A stretch of 34,884 nucleotides of DNA from Chloroflexota bacterium (GTDB lineage: Bacteria > Chloroflexota > Dehalococcoidia > Lucifugimonadales > Lucifugimonadaceae). Position 1 is the stretch's first letter. The number at the start of each line of letters is the position of its first letter. Of the stretch, positions 15,438 to 24,000 are shown piece by piece. The notes beneath the pieces were generated by a model. The model made no database searches, had not been told where the DNA came from, and worked only from the letters and a program-made list of their open reading frames with translations. The position numbers and the translations under genes are program-made. The stretch is taken from NCBI GenBank assembly GCA_022564545.1, contig JADFLG010000015.1:1-34884 (forward strand), given 5' to 3'.

Positions 15438-16744
15438 TGGACCAGGCCTTCCTCGACAACTCGCTATGGCGAAATATCTACTGCAACCTTGCTGGCGGCA
15501 GCACAGGTAGCGCCAGTTGCGCAGCGCACGGTTACTCTGAGGGCATTTTGCCGGCCGGAATGGAGTGGCTGGCGTTCGCCATCGCGGCGCTCGCGATCGT
15601 CGGGCTGTTTGTCAACGGCATCCTCGGCGGGGTGATCGTGCTCATCTGGGGCGAGCGCCGCCTGTTCGGTCGCTTCCAGACCCGCACCGGCCCAAACCGC
15701 TGGGGTCCGTTCGGCATGCTCACTTCGGTTGCGGATGCGATCAAGACGATGTTCAAAGAAGACGTTGTCCCGAAGGACGCCGACAGGATTCTGTTCAACA
15801 TGGCACCGATCATGATGACTGCGCCAGCGGTGCTGGTCTTCGCGGTGATTCCGTTCGGCGTCGGGACCTATATTGCCGATCTTAACGTTGGCGTGCTGTT
15901 CATCATGGCCGTTGGCTCGCTCACCACGCTGGCGGTGCTCACGGCCGCCTGGTCGTCGGCGAACCGCATAGCGATTCTCTCGGCATTCCGTGCTGTCGCC
16001 CTGCTTATCAGCTATGAAATCCCAATGGCGCTGGCGCTCGTCGGCGTCATCATGCTTGCCGGCTCGATGTCGCTCGGACAAATAGTGCAGGCACAGGCAA
16101 TTCCGTTCATCCTGGTACAGCCACTTGCGGTGTTCGTCTTCTTTATCGCGGCGATGGCCGAAATGGCAAGGGCCCCGTTCGACCTGACCGAAGCCGAATC
16201 GGAACTGGCCGCCGGGTACTTGAACGACTACGCCAGCATGAAGTTCGGCCTGTTCTTCCTCGCCGAGTTCATGGCCGAGATCAGCACATCGGCGATTTTC
16301 ACGGTACTGTTCCTCGGTGGCTGGCGGGGCTGGGATCCGGTTCCGTCGCACTTCTGGTTCGGCGCCAAACTGATACTGGTCCTGTTCGTTATCATCTGGT
16401 TCCGCATGACACTGCCCCGACTCCGCGTCGACCAGGTGCTGAAGCTCGCCTGGAAGGGGCTGTTTGAACTGACGCTGATCAACATTGTCGTTACCGCCGT
16501 GCTGATCGGGATATGGCCGGAACCGACGACAAATCAGTTGTGGATCATGGCAGCAGTGAACTGGCCGGTCGCAATTATCTCAATATGGGCTGTCAGCAAG
16601 CTGCTCGGGACGTCGGGCTACGCCGACCCACTGCCGGACGCGGACGCACCGGTCTACCCGGTTGCAACTGAACAGATACCGGCAGCGGCTGTTCACGTCC
16701 CCAGTTCTCCCGGCAATTCTCAAACTCAACAGGGAGGTGACTGA
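15437..16744 (+). CDS. nuoH: NADH-quinone oxidoreductase subunit H
   Basis: NuoH forms the membrane part of the quinone channel. The protein has the expected helices and conserved loops: WGERRLFGRFQTRTGPNRWGPFG, with VADAIKTMFKEDVVP after it, AEMARAPFDLTEAESELAAGY, and FRMTLPRLRVDQVLKLAWK. At 435 residues it is about 100 longer than E. coli NuoH. The extra length is an N-terminal stretch of about 40 residues with Cys at 16, 28 and a C-terminal Pro/Ala-rich tail of about 45. The start GTG 15437 overlaps the nuoD stop; ATG 15560 would remove the N-terminal extension but has no better ribosome-binding site. The stop overlaps the ATG of nuoI. Confidence 0.94.
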   Translation: MDQAFLDNSLWRNIYCNLAGGSTGSASCAAHGYSEGILPAGMEWLAFAIAALAIVGLFVNGILGGVIVLIWGERRLFGRFQTRTGPNRWGPFGMLTSVADAIKTMFKEDVVPKDADRILFNMAPIMMTAPAVLVFAVIPFGVGTYIADLNVGVLFIMAVGSLTTLAVLTAAWSSANRIAILSAFRAVALLISYEIPMALALVGVIMLAGSMSLGQIVQAQAIPFILVQPLAVFVFFIAAMAEMARAPFDLTEAESELAAGYLNDYASMKFGLFFLAEFMAEISTSAIFTVLFLGGWRGWDPVPSHFWFGAKLILVLFVIIWFRMTLPRLRVDQVLKLAWKGLFELTLINIVVTAVLIGIWPEPTTNQLWIMAAVNWPVAIISIWAVSKLLGTSGYADPLPDADAPVYPVATEQIPAAAVHVPSSPGNSQTQQGGD

Positions 16745-17424
16745 TGATCGGACTTGGTTTGACGCGCGGGTTCCTGGTCACCCTGAGGAACTTCGTCAGG
16801 TCCCCTGTCACCATTCAGTACCCGGACCGTCACGTGGGGCTATTCGGCGCGGCAAAAGAGGCCGGGATGAACCCGTTCAGGTTCCTGGTCGGAAGGCCGG
16901 GCGATTCGATCAAGGCGATTGCCGGGCTTGCGACTGTGCCGGTCAAGCTCGAACAGTCGCCCCGGTTCCGGGGTAACGAATTTGTGTTCTTTGAAGACCG
17001 CTGCACGGCATGCGCCAGTTGCGCCAAGTACTGCCCGCTCGGGATCATCGAGATCGTAAGCGTCCCCGGCAAGATCGACGCCCTGGAGGGTGAGAGCTAC
17101 AAGCTCGAGGTTTTCGACATCGATATCGGGCGTTGCATGTTCTGTGGCCTGTGTGTCGAGGCCTGCCCATACGACGCCCTTCACATGGGCACGGGGTTTG
17201 AGCAGTCGACCTACGTTCGCGACGAGTTGATTTTGACTCTCGACGTGTTGAATGCAGCTGAAAAAAAGCCCAGTTCGTTCTACCGGCCGCAATTCGAAGA
17301 AAACGCGTTCGACCCGTTCGCCGAAACGATCGAAAACCATTACGACGCAGGCCGGCACGAACGTCCTTCAGACGAAGACATGAAGAAGAGGTGGGTCGAC
17401 GAGCGATGGACGAACGATGATTGA
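16744..17424 (+). CDS. nuoI: NADH-quinone oxidoreductase subunit I (two 4Fe-4S clusters)
   Basis: NuoI carries clusters N6a and N6b and passes electrons to NuoB. The two ferredoxin motifs are CTACASCAKYCP (Cys87, 90, 93, 97) and CMFCGLCVEACP (Cys131, 134, 137, 141). The protein is 226 residues. Between the N-terminal TIQYPD (23-28) and RFRGNE (74-79), which are nearly adjacent in E. coli NuoI, there is an insert of about 40 residues. A perfect ribosome-binding site AGGAGGTGA-like string (16731-16740, GGGAGGTGA) lies in the end of nuoH, three bases before ATG 16744. The acidic tail ends a few codons past the nuoJ start. Confidence 0.95.
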   Translation: MIGLGLTRGFLVTLRNFVRSPVTIQYPDRHVGLFGAAKEAGMNPFRFLVGRPGDSIKAIAGLATVPVKLEQSPRFRGNEFVFFEDRCTACASCAKYCPLGIIEIVSVPGKIDALEGESYKLEVFDIDIGRCMFCGLCVEACPYDALHMGTGFEQSTYVRDELILTLDVLNAAEKKPSSFYRPQFEENAFDPFAETIENHYDAGRHERPSDEDMKKRWVDERWTNDD

Positions 17425-18085
17425 AGTTTCGACCCTGACCACCGTCGCATTCTGGGGCGCTTCTGCGATGACGCTCGGGTTCGCTCTCATCGTTGTGACT
17501 CAGCGCGATGTATTCAGGGCGGCGATCGCGCTGGCCGGTTCCTTTCTGGGCGTTGGAATCCTGTACTTCGTGCTCAGCGCGGAATTCGTTGGTGTCGTCC
17601 AGATCCTCGTTTATGTTGGCGCAATTTCGTCATTGATGGCATTCGCGGTGATGTTCATTCAGGACGTCAAGGCGGGTAGCCGACCGGTGCAGGGCCGGTT
17701 GGTCGGTGCGGCGGTGGCGGTGCTCATTCTCGCGGCGGTGGCGTTTACGGCGTTAAACACCGATTGGTCGACGATGGATGAAATTTCCGATCAGGTCGCA
17801 GGTGCCCTGACCGAGGGATACGTACAGGTTGGCACCGGCGACGAAATAAGGATCGAAAAAGTGGGATTTACTGATCCCGACGAGGTAGTTGTGCCAAACG
17901 GCGGTGTGCTGGTCGACAGCACAAGCGCGATCGGAGTCCTTCTCGTTCGTGAATACGTCCTTGCTTTCGAAATCATCGGCCTGTTGCTTGTTGCCGCACT
18001 GATCGGTGGGCTGCTGCTGATACGTGACCCAAAGCCAGAGCCTGAGGTCGTGACGGGGTCAGAGAAACGAGAAGCCCCGGTATGA
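17417..18085 (+). CDS. nuoJ: NADH-quinone oxidoreductase subunit J
   Basis: NuoJ is a membrane subunit beside the quinone channel and helps couple electron transfer to proton pumping. Five hydrophobic segments are seen, with the family pattern ILYFVLSAEFVGVVQILVYVGAISSLMAFAVMF. The 222-residue protein has a soluble loop of about 70 residues between helices four and five, then LVREYVLAFEIIGLLLVAALIG. Its start ATG 17417 lies inside the end of nuoI (eight-base overlap). Its stop overlaps nuoK by four bases. Confidence 0.93.
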   Translation: MIEVSTLTTVAFWGASAMTLGFALIVVTQRDVFRAAIALAGSFLGVGILYFVLSAEFVGVVQILVYVGAISSLMAFAVMFIQDVKAGSRPVQGRLVGAAVAVLILAAVAFTALNTDWSTMDEISDQVAGALTEGYVQVGTGDEIRIEKVGFTDPDEVVVPNGGVLVDSTSAIGVLLVREYVLAFEIIGLLLVAALIGGLLLIRDPKPEPEVVTGSEKREAPV

Positions 18086-18432
18086 CCATCGAAAACGTTC
18101 TTCTCGTCTCCGCTGTACTTTTTGCCATTGGTGCCTACGGGGTCGTATCGCGGAGCAGCCTCATCACCGTGATCATGTCGCTCGAGCTCATGTTTAACGG
18201 GGTCGTAATTGCCGCAGTTGCGTTCAGCCGCTTCACGCCGTCCGCCGCGCTGCTCAGCGGAGACCCCCTGACAGGTGAAGCCATTCGTTCGGCCCTGACC
18301 GGGCATGCGTTCGCGATTTTCATTATTTCAGTCGCTGCCGGCGAGGCGGCGCTGGCATTTGCGCTTGTGTTCGCTATGTACAGGGCAGGGGAGTCGATAG
18401 AAATTACCGATGCCTCTCAAATGAAGAACTGA
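18082..18432 (+). CDS. nuoK: NADH-quinone oxidoreductase subunit K
   Basis: NuoK is a three-helix antiporter-related subunit. The two essential membrane glutamates are in place: one in VIMSLELMFNGV and one in AAGEAALAFAL. The protein is 116 residues, a little longer than the usual 100, because the loop between helices two and three has an extra stretch around LLSGDPLTGEAIRSALTGH. The start ATG 18082 overlaps the nuoJ stop. It is followed by a 53-base gap and a small gene before nuoL. Confidence 0.94.
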   Translation: MTIENVLLVSAVLFAIGAYGVVSRSSLITVIMSLELMFNGVVIAAVAFSRFTPSAALLSGDPLTGEAIRSALTGHAFAIFIISVAAGEAALAFALVFAMYRAGESIEITDASQMKN

Positions 18433-18485
18433 TCGGCCCCACCCCGGGTAATAAACGATAAAACGGGATTCGGATTTAAATAAAA

Positions 18486-18680
18486 ATGTGGGTCGATTAC
18501 AAAAAAACACCGAACCTGATCTCGGCGCAAATGTGGAAAGACCTTCTCGAAGGTGAAGGGCTGCCCACGATGATCATCCCGGAGGGCAACATCCTCGACT
18601 GGGCTGAGGACGCCGCGTTCCGTGTGATGGTCCCCAAGGGTCGAGAACACGTGGCCGACGAAATTTTGAGAAAGCTGTAG
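18486..18680 (+). CDS. Small DUF2007-like protein inside the nuo operon
   Basis: A 64-residue soluble protein between nuoK and nuoL. The pattern TPNLISAQMWKDLLEGEGLPTMI, then FRVMVPKGREHVADEILRKL, resembles DUF2007 (putative prokaryotic signal-transducing protein): a helix after an APN/TPN turn, a short strand, then a VMVP strand and C-terminal helix. The start ATG 18486 lies in an A-rich stretch with no clear Shine-Dalgarno sequence. It ends 12 bases before nuoL, so it is almost surely co-transcribed with the complex I genes. It has no Cys, metal site or membrane segment. It could be an accessory or assembly factor; that is inferred only from position. Confidence 0.8.
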   Translation: MWVDYKKTPNLISAQMWKDLLEGEGLPTMIIPEGNILDWAEDAAFRVMVPKGREHVADEILRKL

Positions 18681-18692
18681 CAGGGAATTTCT

Positions 18693-20693
18693 GTGATTAC
18701 CGAAGGCCTGGTATGGCTGATAATCGCGCTGCCCGTCATCAGCCTGCTGGTGAACGGCGTGTTAGTGCGCGCCTTCGCCGGCCCCGATTCGAAATACGCC
18801 GGTTACATCACCGTCGCGGCCATCGGCGGGTCGTTCGTGCTTTCGATCTGGGCCCTCCTGACCGTGATGTCCAACGGACGACCGCTCACGCTCGAACTAC
18901 ACGACTGGATCGCGGTTGGCGGCCTGAACCTGAAGTTCGGGCTAATGCTCGACCAGTTGACCGTAATCATGCTTGTCGTTGTCAGCGGAGTGAGCCTGCT
19001 CGTACAGATTTACGGGCAGGCCTACATGCACGGCGACAAGAGCTACACGCGCTACTACGCATATATGTCGCTTTTCACAGCTTCGATGCTCGGTCTCGTG
19101 CTGTCGAGCAACATGATCCAGCTCTTCGTCTTCTGGGAACTCGTCGGTATTTCGTCTTACCTGCTGATCGGCTTCTGGATGGACCGTCCCTCGGCCGCCG
19201 CCGCTGCGAAGAAGGCGTTCCTGATGACCAGGTTCGGCGACTTCGGGTTCCTGCTCGGAATCCTGTACCTCTACTCGGTCAATCCGTCCTACATGGACAT
19301 TGGAACGCTGTACAAGGCCATTGCGGCTAACGAGATCGCGGTCGCGGTGGCGACCTGGGTCGCGCTTGGACTGTTCGCGGGTGCGGTTGGCAAGTCGGCA
19401 CAGTTCCCGCTCCACTCGTGGCTCCCCGACGCCATGGAAGGTCCGACCTCCGTATCGGCGTTGATCCACTCGGCGACCATGGTCACTGCCGGCGTGTTCC
19501 TCGTCGCACGCTTCTTCCCGCTGTTTCAGTACTCCGACATGATGACGCTCGTCGCGCTCGTCGGCGGCTTCACCGCGGTATTTGCGGCAACGATGGGACT
19601 CGTCGCCAACGACATCAAGCGCGTACTGGCCTACTCGACGATCAGTCAGCTTGGCTACATGATGCTGGCGCTGGGAATTGGCGCCTACGCCCCGGCGATC
19701 TTCCATCTGTTCACCCACGCCTTCTTCAAGGCGGCGCTGTTTCTGGGCGCAGGCTCCGTCCATCACGCTTCCGGCACGTTCAACATGAAATACATGGGGG
19801 GGCTGAAGCGGCACATGCCCTGGACCTACTGGAGCATGGTCATCGCCAGTGTGAGCCTTGCCGGGCTGTTCCCGTTCTCGGGGTTCTGGTCGAAAGACGA
19901 GATTCTCGGGCATGCGGCAGAGGTCGGGACGGCCACCGCCGCAATCGTGCTGGCTCTCGGTCTTATTGCCGCGCTAATGACGGCGTTCTACATGTTCCGG
20001 GTGATATTCCTTACGTTCCATGGCGAGTGGCGAGGCGGCGGCGAACTTGAAGAGGAACACGCTGAAGACGCTGGCGATCCGGCACCGGTCGGCAACACGC
20101 ACTCCCACCTGGCAGAGGCTCCGTGGCTGATGATCGGGCCGGTTGCACTGCTTGCTGTGTTCGCAATATTCATCGGTTTCTTCTCGAATCCAACGGTGGA
20201 TGTCGGGCCAATCGAAAAGCATGCGTTCGCGCATTTCGTGACGGTCCAAAACGAAGCCGTGTTCCCGACCGACGACGCAGCGGTCGAGGCGGGTGCCAGC
20301 CCCGAATTCAATTTCGTGGTCGCTGGCGCATCGACCGTGCTGGCGCTGGCCGGTATTGGCCTGGCGTACTTGATGTACATCAGGGGAACGATCTCCCCGG
20401 CGTCGGTGGGTGCCAGGTTCCAGCCGGTTTACAGGCTGCTGTTCCGCAAGTACTACGTCGACGAGTTGTACGAAGACCAGCTGGTCCGCAAGGCCTTCTA
20501 CAAGTACATCGCCGATGCGTTGCGCTGGTTTGACGAACACTGGATCGATAACGCAAACGTTCACCTTTACACCTGGGTGAACCGACTCGGCAAGAGCGGC
20601 GCCCTGGTCCAGAACGGACAGACGCAGACATATGCCGTTGGCATGGTCATCGGGGTGATCGCAATCGTTGCGGGGTTCCTGCTCTGGGGCTGA
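18693..20693 (+). CDS. nuoL: NADH-quinone oxidoreductase subunit L
   Basis: NuoL is the distal antiporter-like proton pump of complex I, with a lateral helix running along the membrane arm. The 666-residue protein has the signature helices: FVFWELVGISSYLLIGFW (pump Glu), AVGKSAQFPLHSWLPDAMEGPT (channel Lys), SALIHSATMVTAGVFLVAR, then RVLAYSTISQLGYMMLALG and HLFTHAFFKAALFLGAGS. A cytosolic acidic, His-containing loop (GGGELEEEHAEDAGDP, about 450) precedes the last helices. The C-terminal part (RKYYVDELYEDQLVRKAFYKY) matches the lateral helix and anchor. The start is GTG 18693, with AGGGA eight bases upstream. Confidence 0.95.
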   Translation: MITEGLVWLIIALPVISLLVNGVLVRAFAGPDSKYAGYITVAAIGGSFVLSIWALLTVMSNGRPLTLELHDWIAVGGLNLKFGLMLDQLTVIMLVVVSGVSLLVQIYGQAYMHGDKSYTRYYAYMSLFTASMLGLVLSSNMIQLFVFWELVGISSYLLIGFWMDRPSAAAAAKKAFLMTRFGDFGFLLGILYLYSVNPSYMDIGTLYKAIAANEIAVAVATWVALGLFAGAVGKSAQFPLHSWLPDAMEGPTSVSALIHSATMVTAGVFLVARFFPLFQYSDMMTLVALVGGFTAVFAATMGLVANDIKRVLAYSTISQLGYMMLALGIGAYAPAIFHLFTHAFFKAALFLGAGSVHHASGTFNMKYMGGLKRHMPWTYWSMVIASVSLAGLFPFSGFWSKDEILGHAAEVGTATAAIVLALGLIAALMTAFYMFRVIFLTFHGEWRGGGELEEEHAEDAGDPAPVGNTHSHLAEAPWLMIGPVALLAVFAIFIGFFSNPTVDVGPIEKHAFAHFVTVQNEAVFPTDDAAVEAGASPEFNFVVAGASTVLALAGIGLAYLMYIRGTISPASVGARFQPVYRLLFRKYYVDELYEDQLVRKAFYKYIADALRWFDEHWIDNANVHLYTWVNRLGKSGALVQNGQTQTYAVGMVIGVIAIVAGFLLWG

Positions 20694-20768
20694 AAAAGCA
20701 CGTGAAATTTAGCTCAAGCAAAACCGAATACATCGTGACAGACCCGGCAACTGAATCGGGGGTGATCC

Positions 20769-22322
20769 ATGTTTGATGGATTGCTGACGGTCACCGTGTT
20801 CCTGCCCGCCGCGGTGGCGGTCCTGGTTGCATTGTTCGCGCGCGGAGAAAATGCCAATCGGCAGATCCGCTGGATTGCGATCGGCGCGACCGTCGTCACG
20901 TTCGCGCTCACGGTGCTGATATTCGCCGGGTACGACCGTGCGATCGGCGGCGTGCAAATGATCGATTACTTTGAGCGCTGGATTCCGGTCGATGCCCTCA
21001 GATCGTCGTACATCCTGGGTGTAGACGGCCTGAGCGCCCCGCTGGTGTTGCTGACGGGGCTGCTCGGCATGGCGGCGGCGTTCGCATCGTGGCGAATTAA
21101 CACGCGTGTCCGTGAATACTTTCTGTGGCTGCTGCTGCTGGAAACCGCGGTGCTCGGCGTGTTCATGTCGCTCGACCTGCTCCTGTTCTTCATCTTCTTC
21201 GAGTTCGAGTTGATCCCGATGTACATGCTCATCGCAATCTGGGGCTCTGGCCGCCCTCGTTACTCGGCGATGAAGTTTGTGTTGTTCACGCTGGCGGGCG
21301 GTGCGTTCATGCTGATCGGCATCCTCGCCATTTACGTCACTCCGGGTGTGAACACGCTGGCGATGGTCTCGATTCCAGAACTGGGAATCACTGGAATCCC
21401 GGAACTCATCGCGGCGGCCGACCTGGTGATTCCGGCTGCGCTTATCTTCGGGTTCTTCTTTATCGCGTTTGCGATCAAACTGCCGCTCTGGCCGCTCCAC
21501 AGTTGGCTGCCCGACGCCCACACCGACGCGCCGACCGCCGTTTCTGTGATGCTGGCCGGCGTGCTGCTGAAGATGGCCGGTTACGGCCTGCTGAGGATCA
21601 ACCTTGGCTTTTTTCAAGAAACGAGGGGTTTTACGATTCACGATGTGGCCGGTGCATTGGCGATCTTAGCGGCAACATCGGTTATCTACGGAGGAATCGT
21701 CACCGTTCGTCAAACAGACATGAAGCGCCTTATTGCATTCAGCTCGGTGAGCCACATGGGCTTTGTGTTGCTCGGCGTGGCCGCAATAGGGGGGTCGAAA
21801 GCCGATACCTCGCCTGCCGGGCTCAATGGCGCGGCGCTCCAGATGTTCACGCACGGCACTATTACGGGATTGGCGTTCCTGATGGTCGGCCTTTCCTACG
21901 ACCGCACACACACCCGCCACATCCCCCACCTGGGCGGACTGTGGAAAAAGATGCCGCTGATCGCAATATTCTTCGTGATCGCCGGCTTCGGATCACTGGG
22001 GCTGCCCGCGCTTTCCGGGTTCGTGGCAGAAATCATGGTCTTCCTGGGCACGTTCTCGGTCTGGCCGTGGCCAACCGGTGTAGCTGCATTCGGCGTCGTC
22101 CTGGCGGCGGGCTACACGCTCTGGATGGTGCAGCGGGTATTTTTCGGCGCACGCCCGGCGAACCCCGGGCTGTCCGATGAGATTTACGACAGGCTCGACG
22201 ACGCAAACTGGGTCGACATGGTCCCCGTCATCGCGCTGGCAGCTCCCATCTTCATCATCGGAATCTGGCCCTCTGTGATCACAGATGTGTTCGATATCGG
22301 TATCAAGGCGGTGCTCAGGTGA
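20769..22322 (+). CDS. nuoM: NADH-quinone oxidoreductase subunit M
   Basis: NuoM is the middle antiporter-like pump of complex I. The 517-residue, many-helix protein has FFEFELIPMYMLIAIWG with the pump Glu, AFAIKLPLWPLHSWLPDAHTDAPTA with the channel Lys, VMLAGVLLKMAGYGLLR and RLIAFSSVSHMGFVLLG, all diagnostic. The length is usual. A ribosome-binding site GGGGGTGA ends three bases before ATG 20769. A 75-base gap separates it from nuoL, the longest inside the second half of the operon. Its stop overlaps the start of nuoN. Confidence 0.95.
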   Translation: MFDGLLTVTVFLPAAVAVLVALFARGENANRQIRWIAIGATVVTFALTVLIFAGYDRAIGGVQMIDYFERWIPVDALRSSYILGVDGLSAPLVLLTGLLGMAAAFASWRINTRVREYFLWLLLLETAVLGVFMSLDLLLFFIFFEFELIPMYMLIAIWGSGRPRYSAMKFVLFTLAGGAFMLIGILAIYVTPGVNTLAMVSIPELGITGIPELIAAADLVIPAALIFGFFFIAFAIKLPLWPLHSWLPDAHTDAPTAVSVMLAGVLLKMAGYGLLRINLGFFQETRGFTIHDVAGALAILAATSVIYGGIVTVRQTDMKRLIAFSSVSHMGFVLLGVAAIGGSKADTSPAGLNGAALQMFTHGTITGLAFLMVGLSYDRTHTRHIPHLGGLWKKMPLIAIFFVIAGFGSLGLPALSGFVAEIMVFLGTFSVWPWPTGVAAFGVVLAAGYTLWMVQRVFFGARPANPGLSDEIYDRLDDANWVDMVPVIALAAPIFIIGIWPSVITDVFDIGIKAVLR

Positions 22323-23827
22323 TGACCGCTCAGGACTTCTGGGTAATTTCCCCCCAGATTGCGATGGCCTTGCTTGCACTGGTCGTGGTGTCGGTCGACC
22401 TTGTCACGCGCAGCATGGCGAAGGTTTCGGCGGTGGCCCTCACCGGCCTGGCCGCGCCGCTGGTCCTGACGCTGAACCTCTGGTACGGCTGGTTTGGCGA
22501 CCCGGCCACCGGCCCCGCGTTGTTCGGGACGGTCGAGGCAGACCGGTTCTCGCTGTTTTTCAACTTCCTGTTGATCACGGTCACGGCCGGGACGGTCCTC
22601 GCCTCAACGAAATACATCGCTTCCGACCGAATGAAAGACTATGGCGGCGAGTTCGTTGCGTTGGTGTTGTTCTCGGTAACAGGAATGATGCTGCTCGTAT
22701 CCGCGACAGAACTGATCACGATTTACGTGGCGCTCGAACTCACGGCCCTGCCGGTCGTCGCCCTCGCCGCGATTCACCGCACGCGGCAGGCAGTCGAAGC
22801 CGGCACTAAGTTCTTTGTCCTCTCCGCGATATCCAGTGCAATCCTGCTTTACGGTTTTGCCTATATCTACGGTTATACAGGCAGCACCAATCTCGATGTG
22901 ATATTGGAACGCCTGGCCGTTCTGCCAACTCAGGCTGGCGTCCCGTTCGGTTCATACGCCGTGTTGCTGGCCGTGATCATGATTGTTGCGGGGTTCGGAT
23001 TCAAGATGGCAGTCGTTCCGTTCCAGATGTGGGTGCCCGACGTATACCAGGGCGCGCCGACTCCAGTGGCCGCGTTCCTATCGGTCGCGTCCAAGTCGGC
23101 GGCTTTCGCCGTAATCATGCGAATCATGTACTCCGCATTTGGCGAACCCGGCCTGATGCAGGACTGGTCGGGACTATTTGCGATTCTGGCGGCGGTGTCG
23201 ATGACAGTCGGCAACATGCTGGCGCTTTCACAATCGAACATAAAACGACTACTTGGCTACTCCACAATTGCACAGGCCGGATACGTCCTGGTCGGTGTGG
23301 CATCTGTGCCGGCAAACCAGATCGGTGCCACGTTTGCCGGGGCGGGAGCGCAGGGCGTCCTGTATTACCTGGCCGGCTACGCATTCACGAACCTTGCAGT
23401 CTTCTTCGCCGTGATCGCGATTACGTCACGGACCGGCGACGATTCGATCGCGGGCCTGAACGGGCTGATCAAGCGGTCACCGTTGCTCGCGTCTCTGCTC
23501 GTATTCGGCCTGCTTTCTCTCCTTGGCATGCCGCCGACCGTTGGGTTCATGGCCAAGGTCGTCGTGTTTGGGTCTGCTCTGAATGCCAACCTCGCATGGC
23601 TCGCAGTGATTGGCGTGGTCAACACCGTCATTGCCGCCTACTACTATCTCCGGGTCATCCGTGCGATCGTGTTCGAGGACCCTGTCGATACCTCGCCCAT
23701 CAAGAGCGATGTGCCTGTCCTCGTGGCAACCGGCGTCGCGGCCGTTGGCGCAGGGGTGCTCGGGATTGCTCCATTCCTCCTTCTCGAATTCGCCAGGAGC
23801 GCACTTTCGATACTTCCCGACCTGTAA
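22322..23827 (+). CDS. nuoN: NADH-quinone oxidoreductase subunit N
   Basis: NuoN is the antiporter-like pump nearest the quinone module. The 501-residue protein has ELITIYVALELTALPVVALAA with the pump Glu, GFGFKMAVVPFQMWVPDVYQGAPTP with the channel Lys, VASKSAAFAVIMRI, and RLLGYSTIAQAGYVLVG. The start is ATG 22322, which overlaps the nuoM TGA (TGATG). A GTG at 22319 directly before it would add one residue. It is the last gene of the operon; an inverted-repeat element with a hairpin follows 21 bases after the stop. Confidence 0.95.
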   Translation: MTAQDFWVISPQIAMALLALVVVSVDLVTRSMAKVSAVALTGLAAPLVLTLNLWYGWFGDPATGPALFGTVEADRFSLFFNFLLITVTAGTVLASTKYIASDRMKDYGGEFVALVLFSVTGMMLLVSATELITIYVALELTALPVVALAAIHRTRQAVEAGTKFFVLSAISSAILLYGFAYIYGYTGSTNLDVILERLAVLPTQAGVPFGSYAVLLAVIMIVAGFGFKMAVVPFQMWVPDVYQGAPTPVAAFLSVASKSAAFAVIMRIMYSAFGEPGLMQDWSGLFAILAAVSMTVGNMLALSQSNIKRLLGYSTIAQAGYVLVGVASVPANQIGATFAGAGAQGVLYYLAGYAFTNLAVFFAVIAITSRTGDDSIAGLNGLIKRSPLLASLLVFGLLSLLGMPPTVGFMAKVVVFGSALNANLAWLAVIGVVNTVIAAYYYLRVIRAIVFEDPVDTSPIKSDVPVLVATGVAAVGAGVLGIAPFLLLEFARSALSILPDL

Positions 23828-23848
23828 ATTGGTTTTGTAACGTCGCTC

Positions 23849-23931
23849 ATCAGAGACTCTCCCGAAACCCCGTCTCCCAGGGGCGAGGGAACTAACCACA
23901 CCTGCCAGTGTATTTTGAGATAGTTTCTTAG
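23849..23931. repeat. 83-bp MITE-like inverted-repeat element after nuoN
   Basis: The right end, TTTTGAGATAGTTTCTTAG (23913-23931), is nearly identical to the right end of the element at 29081-29164. Its reverse complement matches the left end (23849-23867) at 13 of 19 positions, so the terminal inverted repeat is degraded. The centre holds GTCTCCCAGGGGCGAGGG, a weak C/G-rich hairpin. No target-site duplication or coding capacity is seen. It may act as the 3' end of the nuo transcript. Confidence 0.6.
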
Positions 23932-24000
23932 TGACCGCAGGTACGTGTGAGGGCCGCAGGCTCTTGCCGGGATCGGACCCACGAACGGCAACCGGCCAAT

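Noticed and set aside
18942-19913. Minus-strand frame of 323 codons opposite nuoL, and similar frames opposite nuoH, nuoM and thrC.
   Set aside because: Their composition is dominated by Arg, His and Glu with no recognisable domain; the + strand genes are certain.
23932-24000. Possible tRNA, from a T-arm-like string GGGTCCGATCCC on the minus strand.
   Set aside because: No acceptor, D or anticodon arms can be drawn around it.
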